Shown here piece after piece: positions 22,119 to 33,241 of a stretch of DNA of 64,000 nt. Within the stretch, counting starts at the first letter, position 1. Every line of letters starts with the position of its first letter. Origin of the DNA: Schistocerca nitens (lineage: Eukaryota > Arthropoda > Insecta > Orthoptera > Acrididae); assembly GCF_023898315.1 (NCBI RefSeq), contig NC_064617.1:719155202-719219201 (forward strand). Direction: 5' to 3'. The position numbers and the translations under genes are program-made. The notes beneath the pieces are model-generated. The model was not told the origin of the DNA. It saw only the letters and a list, made by a program, of their open reading frames with translations, and searched no databases.

Positions 22119-25100
22119 CCCCGAGGACATGCAGCTTTACTGTATGATTAAATGATGATGGTGTCCTCTTGGGTAAAATATTCCGGAGGTAAAATAGTCC
22201 CCCATTCGGATCTCCGGGCGGGGACTACTCAAGAGGACGTCGTTATCAGGAGAAAGAAAACTGGCATTCTACGGATCGGAGCGTGGAATGTCAGATCCCT
22301 TAATCGGGCAGGTAGGTTAGAAAATTTAAAAAGGGAAATGGATAGGTTAAAGTTAGATATAGTGGGAATTAGTGAAGTTCGGTGGCAGGAGGAACAAGAC
22401 TTTTGGTCAGGTGATTACAGGGTTATAAATACAAAATCAAAGAGGGGTAATGCAGGAGTAGGTTTAATAATGAATAAAAAAATAGGAGTGCGGGTTAGCT
22501 ACTACAAACAGCATAGTGAACGCATTATTGTGGCCAAGATAGACACAAAGCCCATGCCTACTACAGTAGTACAAGTTTATATGCCAACTAGCTCTGCAGA
22601 TGATGAAGAAATTGATGAAATGTATGACGAGATAAAAGAAATTATTCAGGTAGTGAAGGGAGATGAAAATTTAATAGTCATGGGTGACTGGAATTCGTCA
22701 GTAGGAAAAGGGAGAGAAGGAAACATAGTAGGTGAATATGGATTGGGGGGAAGAAATGAAAGAGGAAGCCGCCTTGTAGAATTTTGCACAGAGCATAACT
22801 TAATCATAGCTAACACTTGGTTCAAGAATCATAAAAGAAGGTTGTATACCTGGAAGAATCCTGGAGATACTAATAGGTATCAGATAGATTATATAATGGT
22901 AAGACAGAGATTTAGGAACCAGGTTTTAAATTGTAAGACATTTCCAGGGGCAGATGTGGATTCTGACCACAATCTATTGGTTATGAACTGCAGATTGAAA
23001 CTGAAGAAACTGCAAAAAGGTGGCAATTTAAGGAGATGGGACCTGGATAAACTGAAAGAACCAGATGTTGTAGAGAGTTTCAGGGAGAGCATAAGGGAAC
23101 AATTGACAGGAATGGGGGAAAGAAATACAGTAGAAGAAGAATGGGTAGCTCTGAGGGATGAAGTAGTGAAGGCAGCAGAGGATCAAGTAGGTAAAAAGAC
23201 GAGGGCCAATAGAAATCCTTGGGTAACAGAAGAAATATTGAATTTAATTGATGAAAGGAGAAAATATAAAAATGCATTAAATGAAGCAGGCAAAAGGGAA
23301 TACAAACGTCTCAAAAATGAGATCGACAGAAAGTGCAAAGTGGCTAAGCAGGGATGGCTAGAGGACAAATGTAAGGATGTAGAGGCTTGTCTCACTAGGG
23401 GTAAGATAGATACTGCCTACAGGAAAATTAAAGAGACCTTTGGAGAGAAGAGAACCACTTGTATGAATATCAAGAGCTCAGATGGCAACCCAGTTCTAAG
23501 TAAAGAAGGGAAGGCAGAAAGGTGGAAGGAGTATATAGAGGGTTTATACAAGGGCGATGTACTTGAGGACAGTATTATGGAAATGGAAGAGGATGTAGAT
23601 GAAGATGAAATGGGAGATAAGATACTGCGTGAAGAGTTTGACAGAGCACTGAAAGACCTGAGTCGAAACAAGGCCCCGGGAGTAGACAACATTCCATTAG
23701 AACTACTGATGGCCTTGGGAGAGCCAGTCATGACAAAACTCTACCATCTGGTGAGCAAGATGTATGAGACAGGCGAAATACCCTCAGACTTCAAGAAGAA
23801 TATAATAATTCCAATCCCAAAGAAAGCAGGTGTTGACAGATGTGAAAATTACCGAACTATCAGTTTAATAAGTCACAGCTGCAAAATACTAACGCGAATT
23901 CTTTACAGACGAATGGAAAAACTGGTAGAAGCGGACCTCGGGGAAGATCAGTTTGGATTCCGTAGAAATGTTGGAACACGTGAGGCAATACTAACCTTAC
24001 GACTTATCTTAGAAGAAAGATTAAGAAAAGGCAAACGTACGTTTCTAGCATTTGTAGACTTAGAGAAAGCTTTTGACAACGTTAACTGGAATACTCTCTT
24101 TCAAATTCTGAAGGTGGCAGGGGTAAAATACAGGGAGCGAAAGGCTATTTACAATTTGTACAGAAACCAGATGGCAGTTATAAGAGTCGAGGGGCATGAA
24201 AGGGAAGCAGTGGTTGGGAAAGGAGTGAGACAGGGTTGTAGCCTCTCCCCGATGTTATTCAATCTGTATATTGAGCAAGCAGTAAAGGAAACAAAAGAAA
24301 AATTCGGAGTAGGTATTAAAATTCATGGAGAAGGAGTAAAAACTTTGAGGTTCGCCGATGACATTGTAATTCTGTCAGAGACAGCAAAGGACTTGGAAGA
24401 GCAGTTGAACGGAATGGACAGTGTCTTGAAAGGAGGATATAAGATGAACATCAACAAAAGCAAAACGAGGATAATGGAATGTAGTCAAATTAAATCGGGT
24501 GATGCTGAGGGGATTAGATTAGGAAATGAGACACTTAAAGTAGTAAAGGAGTTTTGCTATTTAGGGAGTAAAATAACTGACGATGGTCGAAGTAGAGAGG
24601 ATATAAAATGTAGACTGGCAATGGCAAGGAAATCGTTTCTGAAGAAGAGAAATTTGTTAACATCGAGTATAGATTTAAGTGTCAGGAAGTCGTTTCTGAA
24701 AGTATTTGTATGGAGTGTAGCCATGTATGGAAGTGAAACATGGACGATAACCAGTTTGGACAAGAAGAGAATAGAAGCTTTCGAAATGTGGTGCTACAGA
24801 AGAATGCTGAAGATAAGGTGGGTAGATCACGTAACTAATGAGGAGGTATTGAATAGGATTGGGGAGAAGAGAAGTTTGTGGCACAACTTGACTAGAAGAA
24901 GGGATCGGTTGGTAGGACATGTTTTGAGGCATCAAGGGATCACAAATTTAGCACTGGAGGGCAGCGTGGAGGGTAAAAATCGTAGAGGGAGACCAAGAGA
25001 TCAATACACTAAGCAGATTCAGAAAGATGTAGGTTGCAGTAGGTACTGGGAGATGAAGAAGCTTGCACAGGATAGAGTAGCATGGAGAGCTGCATCAAAC

Positions 25101-25136
25101 CAGTCTCAGGACTGAAGACCACAACAACAACAACAA
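22119..25136 (+). mobile_element. RTE-clade non-LTR retrotransposon with intact ORF
   Basis: Compared with the copies at 43021 and 54810, this copy begins about 270 bp later (CCCGAGG near 22120), so it is 5'-truncated within the leader yet keeps the whole ORF. The 3' end is GACTGAAGACC followed by (ACAACA), the short microsatellite tail of RTE elements. The endonuclease plus reverse transcriptase architecture without RNase H, in a single ORF, is also RTE-like. I could not identify a target duplication. Confidence 0.9.
22152..25115 (+). CDS. RTE endonuclease/reverse transcriptase, intact (987 aa)
   Basis: The start is the first of three consecutive ATGs at 22152. The apurinic-type endonuclease covers about residues 40-280: GAWNVRSLNRAG, ISEVRWQ with the catalytic Glu, VYMPTSSADD, GDWNSSVGKG and SDHNLLVMN. 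The reverse transcriptase spans about residues 510-800: NKAPGVDNIPLELL, NYRTISLISHSCKIL, FVDLEKAFDNVNW, VRQGCSLSPMLFN and RFADDIVIL, with all three catalytic aspartates present. The C-terminal region (KKRIEAFEMWCYRRML, RGRPRDQYTKQIQ) is typical of RTE proteins. No stop or frameshift interrupts it, unlike its two relatives in this window. The enzyme would nick chromosomal DNA and prime reverse transcription of its own RNA. Expression cannot be judged because the leader is truncated. Confidence 0.9.
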   Translation: MMMVSSWVKYSGGKIVPHSDLRAGTTQEDVVIRRKKTGILRIGAWNVRSLNRAGRLENLKREMDRLKLDIVGISEVRWQEEQDFWSGDYRVINTKSKRGNAGVGLIMNKKIGVRVSYYKQHSERIIVAKIDTKPMPTTVVQVYMPTSSADDEEIDEMYDEIKEIIQVVKGDENLIVMGDWNSSVGKGREGNIVGEYGLGGRNERGSRLVEFCTEHNLIIANTWFKNHKRRLYTWKNPGDTNRYQIDYIMVRQRFRNQVLNCKTFPGADVDSDHNLLVMNCRLKLKKLQKGGNLRRWDLDKLKEPDVVESFRESIREQLTGMGERNTVEEEWVALRDEVVKAAEDQVGKKTRANRNPWVTEEILNLIDERRKYKNALNEAGKREYKRLKNEIDRKCKVAKQGWLEDKCKDVEACLTRGKIDTAYRKIKETFGEKRTTCMNIKSSDGNPVLSKEGKAERWKEYIEGLYKGDVLEDSIMEMEEDVDEDEMGDKILREEFDRALKDLSRNKAPGVDNIPLELLMALGEPVMTKLYHLVSKMYETGEIPSDFKKNIIIPIPKKAGVDRCENYRTISLISHSCKILTRILYRRMEKLVEADLGEDQFGFRRNVGTREAILTLRLILEERLRKGKRTFLAFVDLEKAFDNVNWNTLFQILKVAGVKYRERKAIYNLYRNQMAVIRVEGHEREAVVGKGVRQGCSLSPMLFNLYIEQAVKETKEKFGVGIKIHGEGVKTLRFADDIVILSETAKDLEEQLNGMDSVLKGGYKMNINKSKTRIMECSQIKSGDAEGIRLGNETLKVVKEFCYLGSKITDDGRSREDIKCRLAMARKSFLKKRNLLTSSIDLSVRKSFLKVFVWSVAMYGSETWTITSLDKKRIEAFEMWCYRRMLKIRWVDHVTNEEVLNRIGEKRSLWHNLTRRRDRLVGHVLRHQGITNLALEGSVEGKNRRGRPRDQYTKQIQKDVGCSRYWEMKKLAQDRVAWRAASNQSQD

Positions 25137-25887
25137 CTTCTGATAGAATGGAATCCCAAAAAAGGGAACTCCTATATTAACTGTCTCGTTGAAGCTCTGC
25201 AGATATCCCTTAGTGATGAACTGTTGGAAGTTTTTGTGACCTGTAAAGAAGAGAAGAATCAAGCGATTCCCCAGTTTACCCGTTTAATTAACTTTTAAAG
25301 GGGAAGACAGAACTTAAAGTTCGCACCAAGAAGCGCCCTGCTGCAGTAACCAGCCAGTTCCATGAAGTGGTCTAGTCTGCCAAGCAGAGCGCTCGTCCCC
25401 AACTTCCGGAGTACCCTCAGCGGGAGCCCTGCGAAGGCTAACGGTGTCCTCAGAAAGGTAGCTGATCACATTCGATCCCAGGCTGATGTGTATGAATCTA
25501 TGCTCCACTCCGTCCATAAAAATCCTGTGTGCCATATTAAAAAATATAAACTGTAAGAGGCTTTCTTTCGCTGTCTTCAAGTTCGATGTATGACGTGGCT
25601 AAATGATGGGTGAGAACAGAAAATATACTACTGAAGCACTGAACTACAGTAATATCCACATAAGCTGATATTAATACAAGTGTCTATGGCTGCATTACTG
25701 AAAGTACGAAGAAATGTTTTTACCATTGTTTTTGCTTTATCCTCGTGTACAGTTTCGTAAACTGCTACCTGGAGGCCGTAGAAAATCGTACACGCCATAA
25801 ATCTAAAAATTGACGATTTATTGCAAAATATCATTTCTTTCTTCGCTGCTGTTTTTTAAATTACCAATAAGAAACATCTTTGTTTTA
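25137..25887. other. Unassigned; short open frame at 25137-25298
   Basis: A 53-codon plus-strand frame with no ATG at its start (LLIEWNPKKGNSYINC onward) abuts the RTE 3' tail. I do not recognise it. The rest holds no clear feature before the Penelope-like inverted arm starts at 25888. Confidence 0.3.
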
Positions 25888-26834
25888 TTCACGGTAGATG
25901 TTAACTCGCAAACAGTTGTAGGATAAAGATTTAAATACATCCTCCACCACGGTTTCGGTATATCTAATTATACCTTCATCAAAAGCACAAATACACCTGA
26001 CCAGGAAGATACCTTCATTAGCAAGAAACTGAGATGAAAGAAAAAACGCTTATAGCTTTAAATAACCATGAAAATTACCAATGTATTACAAGCACGAATA
26101 CTTTTAGTCACTAAACTCACATTCTGCAGTGGACATGCATAAAACAATCGTGCCAAAGGCGGCACCAGTAGTTAAAATTAAAATATCATCTCCATCTGTA
26201 CAACATAATTATGAAGAGATGGTCGATGCGAACGTAGCACACTATCAGGACTTAGCCTGTGAACTAGCGTGAAGAGGGTGCGGAAGCACTAGGGCTGACA
26301 GTTTCACCGAGGGAGGGCACTTGTGGTATGCCCGAGACACGCGCGCACATTAAAACCTTTGATACACCATACTCATGCACATCAAAATTTTAAAGATTGT
26401 GCTGATTCAAACCCTCTGTCTTAATAAATAAAACTTATCAGAACCATTTAAAACACCTGCATACAATAGAAAATATGAACACCAATTTGCCTGCGTCCTG
26501 TTGTCAAGCAGGTGAAGCTTGCGCTAAGGAACATATCCAGCGAGAGTGGGCACTAGTGTTATGCGCGAGAATCTTCCGCAAACTTTTTGGGTACGATAAA
26601 TACTAACGAAAACAATATGTTGTAGAAAATCGAAACCATCTATCATAAATAAAAAACAACAGAATCATTCAAACCACACATACACACCGAAAACCGCGAA
26701 CAACAGTCATCAAAAACACGTAAAATCCAAACAAGACAGGAAGGGAGCATCTCACCAGCATCAACAGACAAAAATAGCTTCTAGTCAGCCGAACTGTATT
26801 ACGTTGGAGCAAGAAGGGATTTGAAACTATACAA
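25888..26834 (+). repeat. Left inverted arm of the Penelope-like foldback
   Basis: Runs from TTCACGGTA to TTGAAACTATACAA and pairs with the right arm throughout. It contains, on the minus strand, GATGAAGGTATA/TATACCGAAACC, a stem-loop resembling a hammerhead stem II with the flanking GAAA. Confidence 0.8.
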
Positions 26835-27270
26835 GCTGCACCTGCTGGTTTAGAATAAATACATCTTTTTGGGATAAATGTTTAAAAATTTCTAATTCCT
26901 CGAACAGGTCCAGTTTGTAACCCTTACTCTCTTCGTGTAGCAATTCTACGTCATCCAGTTTCCATGGTGTATGTTGTAAGAGCAATAGATGTTCAGGAAA
27001 CGTGAAACTGTACACGTTTTCCTCATTTTTACCTAGCATGTGTTCTTTAAATCTGACTTTAATGGGTCTACCTGTCTGTCCAATTTAATAGTTGGGGCAG
27101 AGGTTACAAGTAACTTTGTAAACTGATTTAATGCCAAGTTCACTCTATGTTTTAAGCTATTGTTTACGGAAAAGTCAACTCTGTAACCGTATTGCTTCAG
27201 TAGATGTCTCCTTGTCTTGATGATACGTTCCCCAAAAATGGATTAGAAATAACGTTAGGAAAAAACTAAA
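26827..27270 (-). pseudogene. GIY-YIG endonuclease C-terminal fragment (Penelope type)
   Basis: On the minus strand, upstream coding (IKTRRHLLKQYGYRVDF, about 27190-27245) is followed after a frameshift near 27145 by SVYKVTCNLCPNY, a stop at the next codon, then IGQTGRPIKVRFKEHM and the 26827-27039 frame ending QQVQLV. The pair of 'VYK' and 'YIGQTGR' motifs with two cysteines between is the GIY-YIG signature of Penelope-like proteins, where it nicks DNA for target-primed reverse transcription. The premature stop falls inside the motif and the reverse transcriptase is gone. Confidence 0.75.
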
Positions 27271-27657
27271 ATGTTCAACCTTACGAGATAACAGGGCGAT
27301 AAAGAGTGAGGGTAATAACTTCATTCTTAACGAACACGTGCAGCTTAGAAACAAAAAATTTTTGTGTAGTTTCAAACCTCTTCTTGCTGCAATGTAATAT
27401 AGTTTGGCTGACTAGAAGCTAGTTTTCTTGTCTGATGATGCTGGTGACATGCTCCTTTCCTGTCTTGTTGGGATTTCACGTATTTTTGATGATTGCTGTT
27501 CGCTGTTTTCGATGTGTATGTTTGGCTTAAACGATTCTGTTATGTGTTTATTTATGATGACAGATGGTTTCGATTTTCTACAAGATTTTGTTCGTTTTCG
27601 TTAGAATGTATCCTAGCCTTTAATTCTGAGCGAGATTCTCGCGCATAACCCTAGTGC

Positions 27658-29559
27658 TTTTTTTTTTTCTTTATTGTTATTTTTAAACCTGTTTACAGGC
27701 AGGCCAGCAGCAGCAAACTACGCCGCTCTTTGGCCTCAGAGAAACACAAAAGAGACAAATGAAGACAATGTGAGATAAAAATTTGGTGGACATATAAATA
27801 GAGACAAACACTTTTTGAAATACATAGAGCCGTTCACGGGCGTAGAGTCCAAGATAAAATTTGTTCAGACACTTTGACACATACGTAGACGAAAATTGTC
27901 ACACGTGAATGTAGGTACACAAAACGAATAACACTGAACCACTTAAGCACAAAACGACGGCACACACAGAAACACGAGGCGTTAATCTCTGGCGCGCGAA
28001 AGTTCACTAACTGTGTACGAGTCCGGGGACCTGCCAAGAGAGGAGGATGGGGGTGGGAGAGTGAGAGGGGAGAGCAGATGCCATGGGCAGGGGAGATAGG
28101 AGGAAGGGAGGAAGGGGGAGGGGAAGCCCGGGGGAAGAGGGGTGGAGGAAGGGGACGGGGGAAAAGGAAGGAGAAGGGAGGGAGGGTGCCAAAAGGAAAG
28201 GACACAGGAAAGGGGGGAGGATCAAAGAAGGGGTAGATGGAGTGGAGGAGGACATAATCAGGGAGGGGGAGCTGGCGGAAGCCACCTTGGGAGAGGGTAA
28301 GGAGGATGGAGAGATGGAGACCGGGTGGGACGTGGGAATACAGGCGCGGCAGCGGGCGGGGGTGGGAGAGGATGGGCGAGACAAGCGGGTGAGGAGGATC
28401 GAGATTGCGGGAGGTGTACAGGATGCGTATCCTTTCAAGGAAAAGGAGGAGGTGGGGGAATGGAATGAGATCGTACAGGATCCGCGTGGGGGAGGGGAGA
28501 CGGATGCGATAGGCTAGGCGGAGAGCATGGCGTTCAAGGATTTGAAGGGATTTATAAAAGGTGGGGGGGGGGGGGGGGCGGAGATCCAGGACGGATGGGC
28601 GTAACAAAGGATAGGGCGGATGAGGTATTTATAGGTGTGGAGGATGGTGGAGGTGTCCAGACCCCACGTACAGCCGGAAAGGAGCTTGTGGAGACGGAGT
28701 CGGGAGTGTCCCTTGGCTTGGATTGTCCGGAGATGTGGGGTCCAGGAGAGGCGACGGTCGAGTGTGACGCCAAGGTACTTGAGGGTGGGGGTGAGGGCGA
28801 TAGGACGGCCATAGATGGTGAGACAGAAATCAAGGAGGCGGAAGGAAGGGGTGGTTTTGCCTACAATGATCGCCTGGGTTTTGGAGGGATTGACCTTGAG
28901 CAACCACTGGTTGCACCAAGCAGTGAACCGGTCAAGATGGGATTGGAGAAGGTGTTGGGAGCGCTGCTGGGTGGGGGCAAGGGCAAGGAAGGCGGTGTCA
29001 TCGGCAAACTGGAGAAGGTGGACGGGGGGTGACAGTGGCGGCATGTCCGCCGTATACAAAAGGTACAGAAGGGGGGAGAGGACGGAGCCTTGGAGCACAC
29101 CGGCGGAGGGAAAAAAGGTGTATGAATCCGTGTTATTGATGATGACGTAGGAAGGACGGTGGGAGAGAAAGGAGCCGATCAGACGGACGTAGTTAATGGG
29201 AAGGGCGAAGGTTTGGAGCTTGAAGAGGAGACCGGAATGCCATACGCGGTCATAAGCTCGTTCGAGGTCCAGGGAGAGGAAGATTGCGGAGCGACGGGAA
29301 TTAAGCTGGTCGGAAAGGAGATGAGTGAGGTGAAGGAGAAGGTCGTCGGAAGAGAAGGACGGCCGAAAGCCACACTGGGTAACGGGAAGGAGGCGGTGCT
29401 GGCGGAGATGCTGGTGGATGCGGCGGGTGAGGATAGATTCCAGGACCTTGCTGAAGACCGAGGTAAGGCTGATGGGACGGTAGGAGGAGACGGCGGACGG
29501 CGGTTTGCCAGGTTTAAGGAACATGAGGATACGGGAGGTTTTCCACAGGTCGGGGTAGT
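27658..29559 (-). mobile_element. Jockey-type non-LTR element, 5'-truncated
   Basis: It inserted in the right Penelope arm with a 10-bp duplication ACCCTAGTGC at 27648-27657 and 29560-29569. A run of 11 T at 27658 is its poly(A) tail read on the plus strand. About 1.9 kb of the 3' part remains, starting inside the reverse transcriptase. It is strikingly GC-rich and purine/pyrimidine-skewed compared with the AT-rich host arm. Confidence 0.85.
27834..29524 (-). pseudogene. Jockey-type reverse transcriptase, 3' two-thirds
   Basis: The 28514-29524 frame contains FLKPGKPPSAVSSYRPISLT, GFRPSFSSDD, LSLDLERAYDRVWH, AGVLQGSVLSPLLY and QFADDTAFLALAPT, so palm motifs A to C are intact. A run of C (G on the plus strand, 28561-28578) shifts the frame to the 27834-28607 frame, which carries the C-terminal domain (LQILERHALRLAYRIRLP onward). 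The 5' part with the endonuclease and ORF1 is missing by truncation. The proline-rich appearance of the tail reflects its C-rich strand. Confidence 0.85.
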
Positions 29560-30331
29560 ACCCTAGTGCCCTCTCTCGTTGGATATATTCCTTAGCGCAA
29601 CCCTACCTACTTTACACAAGGACGCAGGCAAATTGGTGTTCATATTTTCTATTGTATGCAGGTGTTTTAAATGGTTGTTCTGATATGTTTTATTCATTAA
29701 AACAGTTTGAAGTAGCACAACCTTTAACATTTTGACGCGCATGAGTATGTATCCAAGGTTTTAATGTGCGTGAGTGTCTCGAGGTTAAGCCAAGTGCCCT
29801 CTCGGTGAAACTGTCTGCCCTACTGCTTTCACATCCTCTTCCCGCTAGTTCACAGGCTAAGTACTGATACTATGCTATGTTCGCATTGACCTTCTCTTCA
29901 TAATTATGCGGTACAGATGAAGGTGATATTTTAATTTTAACTATTGGTGCCAACTTTGGCACGATTTTTTTATGCATGTCCACTGCAGGATGTGATTTTA
30001 GTAAGCAACTATAAGTTTTGGTAATTTTCATGGTTACTTAAAGCTATAAGCGTTTATTTTTTCTTTTATCACAGTTATGTTGAAAAGTATTTTGCTGATA
30101 AAGGTGTCTTCCTGTTTAGGTCCATTTTTGCTTCTGATGAAAGTATATTTAAATATACCGAAACCGTGGCCAAGGATTTAAATAAATCTTTATCCTGCAA
30201 CTGTTTGGCTGTTATTTACCGTGAAGATTTTTAACAACTGATGCTTCAGCCATGTTTAAAGTTTTGAAATAAAATTTTTATTTTTGTTTTTGTGTAACTT
30301 ATTAGCAAGTATTATACAAGTAATAGTTAAG

Positions 30332-31110
30332 CAGAATGAGATTTTCACTCTGCAGCGGAGTGTGCGCTGATATGGAACTTCCTGGCAGATTAAAACTGTG
30401 TGCCCGACCGTGACTCGAACTCGGGACCTTTGCCTTTCGCGGGCAAGTGCTCTACCAATTTTTTTTTTTTTTTTCCACATTACAACCGGTGTGGGGCGCC
30501 CGGCCATTGGGCACTCAGTGCTAAGAGAAGACAACTGCCGACATAGATCACATACAAACGGGGAGAAAGAAATGAGACCAAGCTATATGCTTGGGGTATA
30601 CCATAATAGGCAACCCTTGAGAAGACGAGCGTTGAGTGCCGTCAACGAGCCGAGATGTCTCACGCAAAGAATAGTGGAAACAAACAATTTAAAAAGAAAA
30701 CTTGTTGTATATTAAAAAGATAACAAAAATAAAAAAATAAAAATAAATAAAAAAATAAAAAAAACAAAAAAACAACAAAACACGATGAAAATAAAAGTTT
30801 TGCAGCAAAGAGTCATCAACAAGGAATGAAACGTTTCCTTTGCTGCAGAAGCAACGCACCTTGAACTTTCCACTGCAGTGACAACACGTTTTCCTTTCTT
30901 GATGCAGACGAAGCGTCCTTTGTGTTCAACGTTCTTTTAATGGCATAGAAGCCAGGCCGAGAAGGCAGAAATTGGCGAGCGCAAGGATGGGTTGAAGGGG
31001 AGGAAGGAGACCCAAAAAAAAAGTTGGTAGAGCACTTGCCCGCGAAAGGCAAAGGTCCCGAGTTCGAATCTCGGTCGGGCACACAGTTTTAATCTGCCAG
31101 GAAGTTTCAA
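30332..31110. repeat. Inverted pair of tRNA-derived SINE pieces with spacer
   Basis: The minus-strand piece (30332-30461) and the plus-strand piece (31023-31110) both belong to the 21511 repeat family. Both break at the same point of the A-box, TTGGTAGAGC, and each joins a homopolymer there: 16 or so T on the left, A9 on the right. The 560-bp spacer is AT-rich around 30715-30790 and contains no recognised gene. Homopolymers at both ends suggest retrosequence tails facing outward. Confidence 0.65.
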
Positions 31111-33241
31111 TAGTGAAGCAGTTCTGAAATCTGGATTGGAAACTACACAGGTCTCACATTTGCTCCTGTGGTAAAATATGCTACATAGATCACTATCTCC
31201 AGAAAACATGGTCACTAAGTTTCTCTGTGAACTTTTAATTAACACTACATTTATGATGAAAGTATACCGTTACGCGTCATTTGATTTAAAAAAACATGTC
31301 TACTTTCCAATGCTTCTGACATTTTACTTTTGCGTAAGGTTTGTTTCTTCAGTTACGCTGTCAATATGTGGGGGAGCACGATATCTGAGGTAAATGTCAG
31401 ACCTCAAGTGAAATTAGACCGAGGCAGCTCAGACATCTGTTGCTTATCCTCTCTCTATGGGCCACAGCGCAGATGTAGTTGGAGATTCCTGTCTGATTGC
31501 TGTAATAGATCGTCACACAGTTTTATACATTCGAATGATCAACTTTAGTTTTGAAGCCTGCCGATCCAGTTGTTAGCATTTTGTGCTAATCTTCAGAACT
31601 ATCCTCCTTAGCTAGTTCGAAAAAGGACAGTATGCAAAAGGAAGTTCCTTCCAGAAGCATATCATGGTAACACGTTGCTTATATCACTTCCTACATCTGC
31701 TGTTGTATGTTCTCTAACTATCAAAGTTCTCCGTTCATTTTGGTTCGTTTGTTCTGCGTTGTCCCTTATCTACAATAACGCTCAGGCTGCCGTCGGTACC
31801 TCGTGTGATTCTTTCCTATTTTTCGAAAATGTATGTCTTTGGGAAAGACATACTGCATCCTTTACGCTAAGGAAAAAGGTCTCGCGTATCAACAGACTGC
31901 ATTTGTAGTTTTGTATCTTCACTTACTAATCCTAGTAGATATTTATTCTGCACTGACTAATTGCATACATTTTCGGTTATCTGTTGTTAACACCGACAAT
32001 GAAATTATATTAAGACGCAGCACTTTTTTAAGCCAAAGTGACCGTGGTAGTGTATAAATATCGCTACTGGGTTGTGTAAAGTGCTGCATGGAAGATTTGA
32101 GATTTTTCTTCTTTGAATAACCACTTGGATGCGTTTCCAAAATTGCAGCTGATAAGGTACCCTTTCTTCAATAGCGCGTATAAATAAGAGGTAAATATCT
32201 AAATACTAAAAGAATCATATCTCTTAGGCATTATGTTTCTGCGGGCTTTTCATTGCACTGGACGACATTGTACGAACAGCTTGTCCCAATATTAAATAAC
32301 GCTAAAAATTTCTAATCTTTGTGCACATCTGTTTACATATTTCTACATTTTAGACATACAGTCACGATACTAGCAAGCAATTAACTCTACCATATTTAAC
32401 TATGGTAGAATGCGGTATCCCACCTTTGACAGTCTTATCCTCTCCTTAATGATGTGCAGTCCTGTGCGTTTCTGCGTAATAGATGCTGAAATAAATGGCA
32501 GCTATAACTGATTTGCTTGTCCTGTCTTCTGGTTCAGGGGCGCCTTAATCCAACTGCGTCTATCATCCTGCTTTGAGCAGGCAGCAGTTGGTTGTCTAAG
32601 TGGCTCAGCAGGGTATTGCACATCCTGCCCCAGAAGCGTTTATGTCCAATTCTAGTCAGATATATAGACAGATTGAATGGATTTCCAATCAAGCTGTTTG
32701 GAGTGTGGGTTAGTGGGATTTGACGACCAAGTCAAACCTTTCCTGATCTGAAAATCAAAATGATCCGCATGAAACACTTACGTGATACCTTGTATTGTTT
32801 ACAATCTAGAAGATAACCATACAACGTACGAAAGGAAAGGCATTTAAAGAGTGAAAATGCAAAATTTCTAACTGCCAAATTTCACATTTCTCTGGCGCAT
32901 CAAAATACTTCTACGTGACATCTGTATGCAAAAAATTGAGAAGGTATTCTGATACCAGATAATAACACTCCTCACCTCATAGCTGAAAAAAAGAGAAATA
33001 TGTAATTTTTGTAGATCCTTCTAAGTGCCATTCAAGGATATTAACTTGTTCCAAGTGCCGCTAATGCAGAGGCACGGTTTTATTTGTGATAACACAAATT
33101 AAGACATAGCAGTAATATTTCAACTAGTTTGTTGTCGACAAAAGCCATTTCACATTTCTTTCAAATTTTTAGCAAGAGGAAGCAAATATTCTGTCAGTAT
33201 TAACTTTTGTCTCGCACGCAACTCCGTTCTTGGAATCTTAA

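Larger units (their letters stand above)
25888..30225 (-). mobile_element. Penelope-like foldback element with ~950 bp inverted arms
   Basis: The left arm (25888-26834, 947 bp) is the reverse complement of the right arm (27361-30225, about 953 bp after removing the Jockey insertion). The 526-bp spacer encodes the end of a GIY-YIG endonuclease on the minus strand. Matches include CATGAAAATTACC, GTGCCAAAG, CCTGTGAACTAGCG and AACACCAATTTGCCTGCGTC, in mirror order. Penelope-like retroelements are known to carry long terminal repeats in direct or inverted arrangement and a GIY-YIG domain. The reverse transcriptase is absent, so the copy is non-autonomous. Confidence 0.8.
27361..30225 (-). repeat. 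Right inverted arm, split by a Jockey-type insertion
   Basis: Runs from TTTGTGTAGTTTCAAA to TACCGTGAA. The arm is interrupted between 27648 and 29569 by a non-LTR element flanked by a 10-bp target duplication. Removing that leaves about 953 bp that mirrors the left arm. Confidence 0.8.

Noticed and set aside
23080..24935. Several minus-strand frames of 60-104 codons
   Set aside because: All are antisense to the intact RTE ORF; their Ser/Leu/Phe-rich composition comes from the A/G-rich sense strand.
28083..29566. Long Gly/Glu-rich plus-strand frames
   Set aside because: They are antisense shadows of the Jockey-type reverse transcriptase, kept open by the purine-biased strand.
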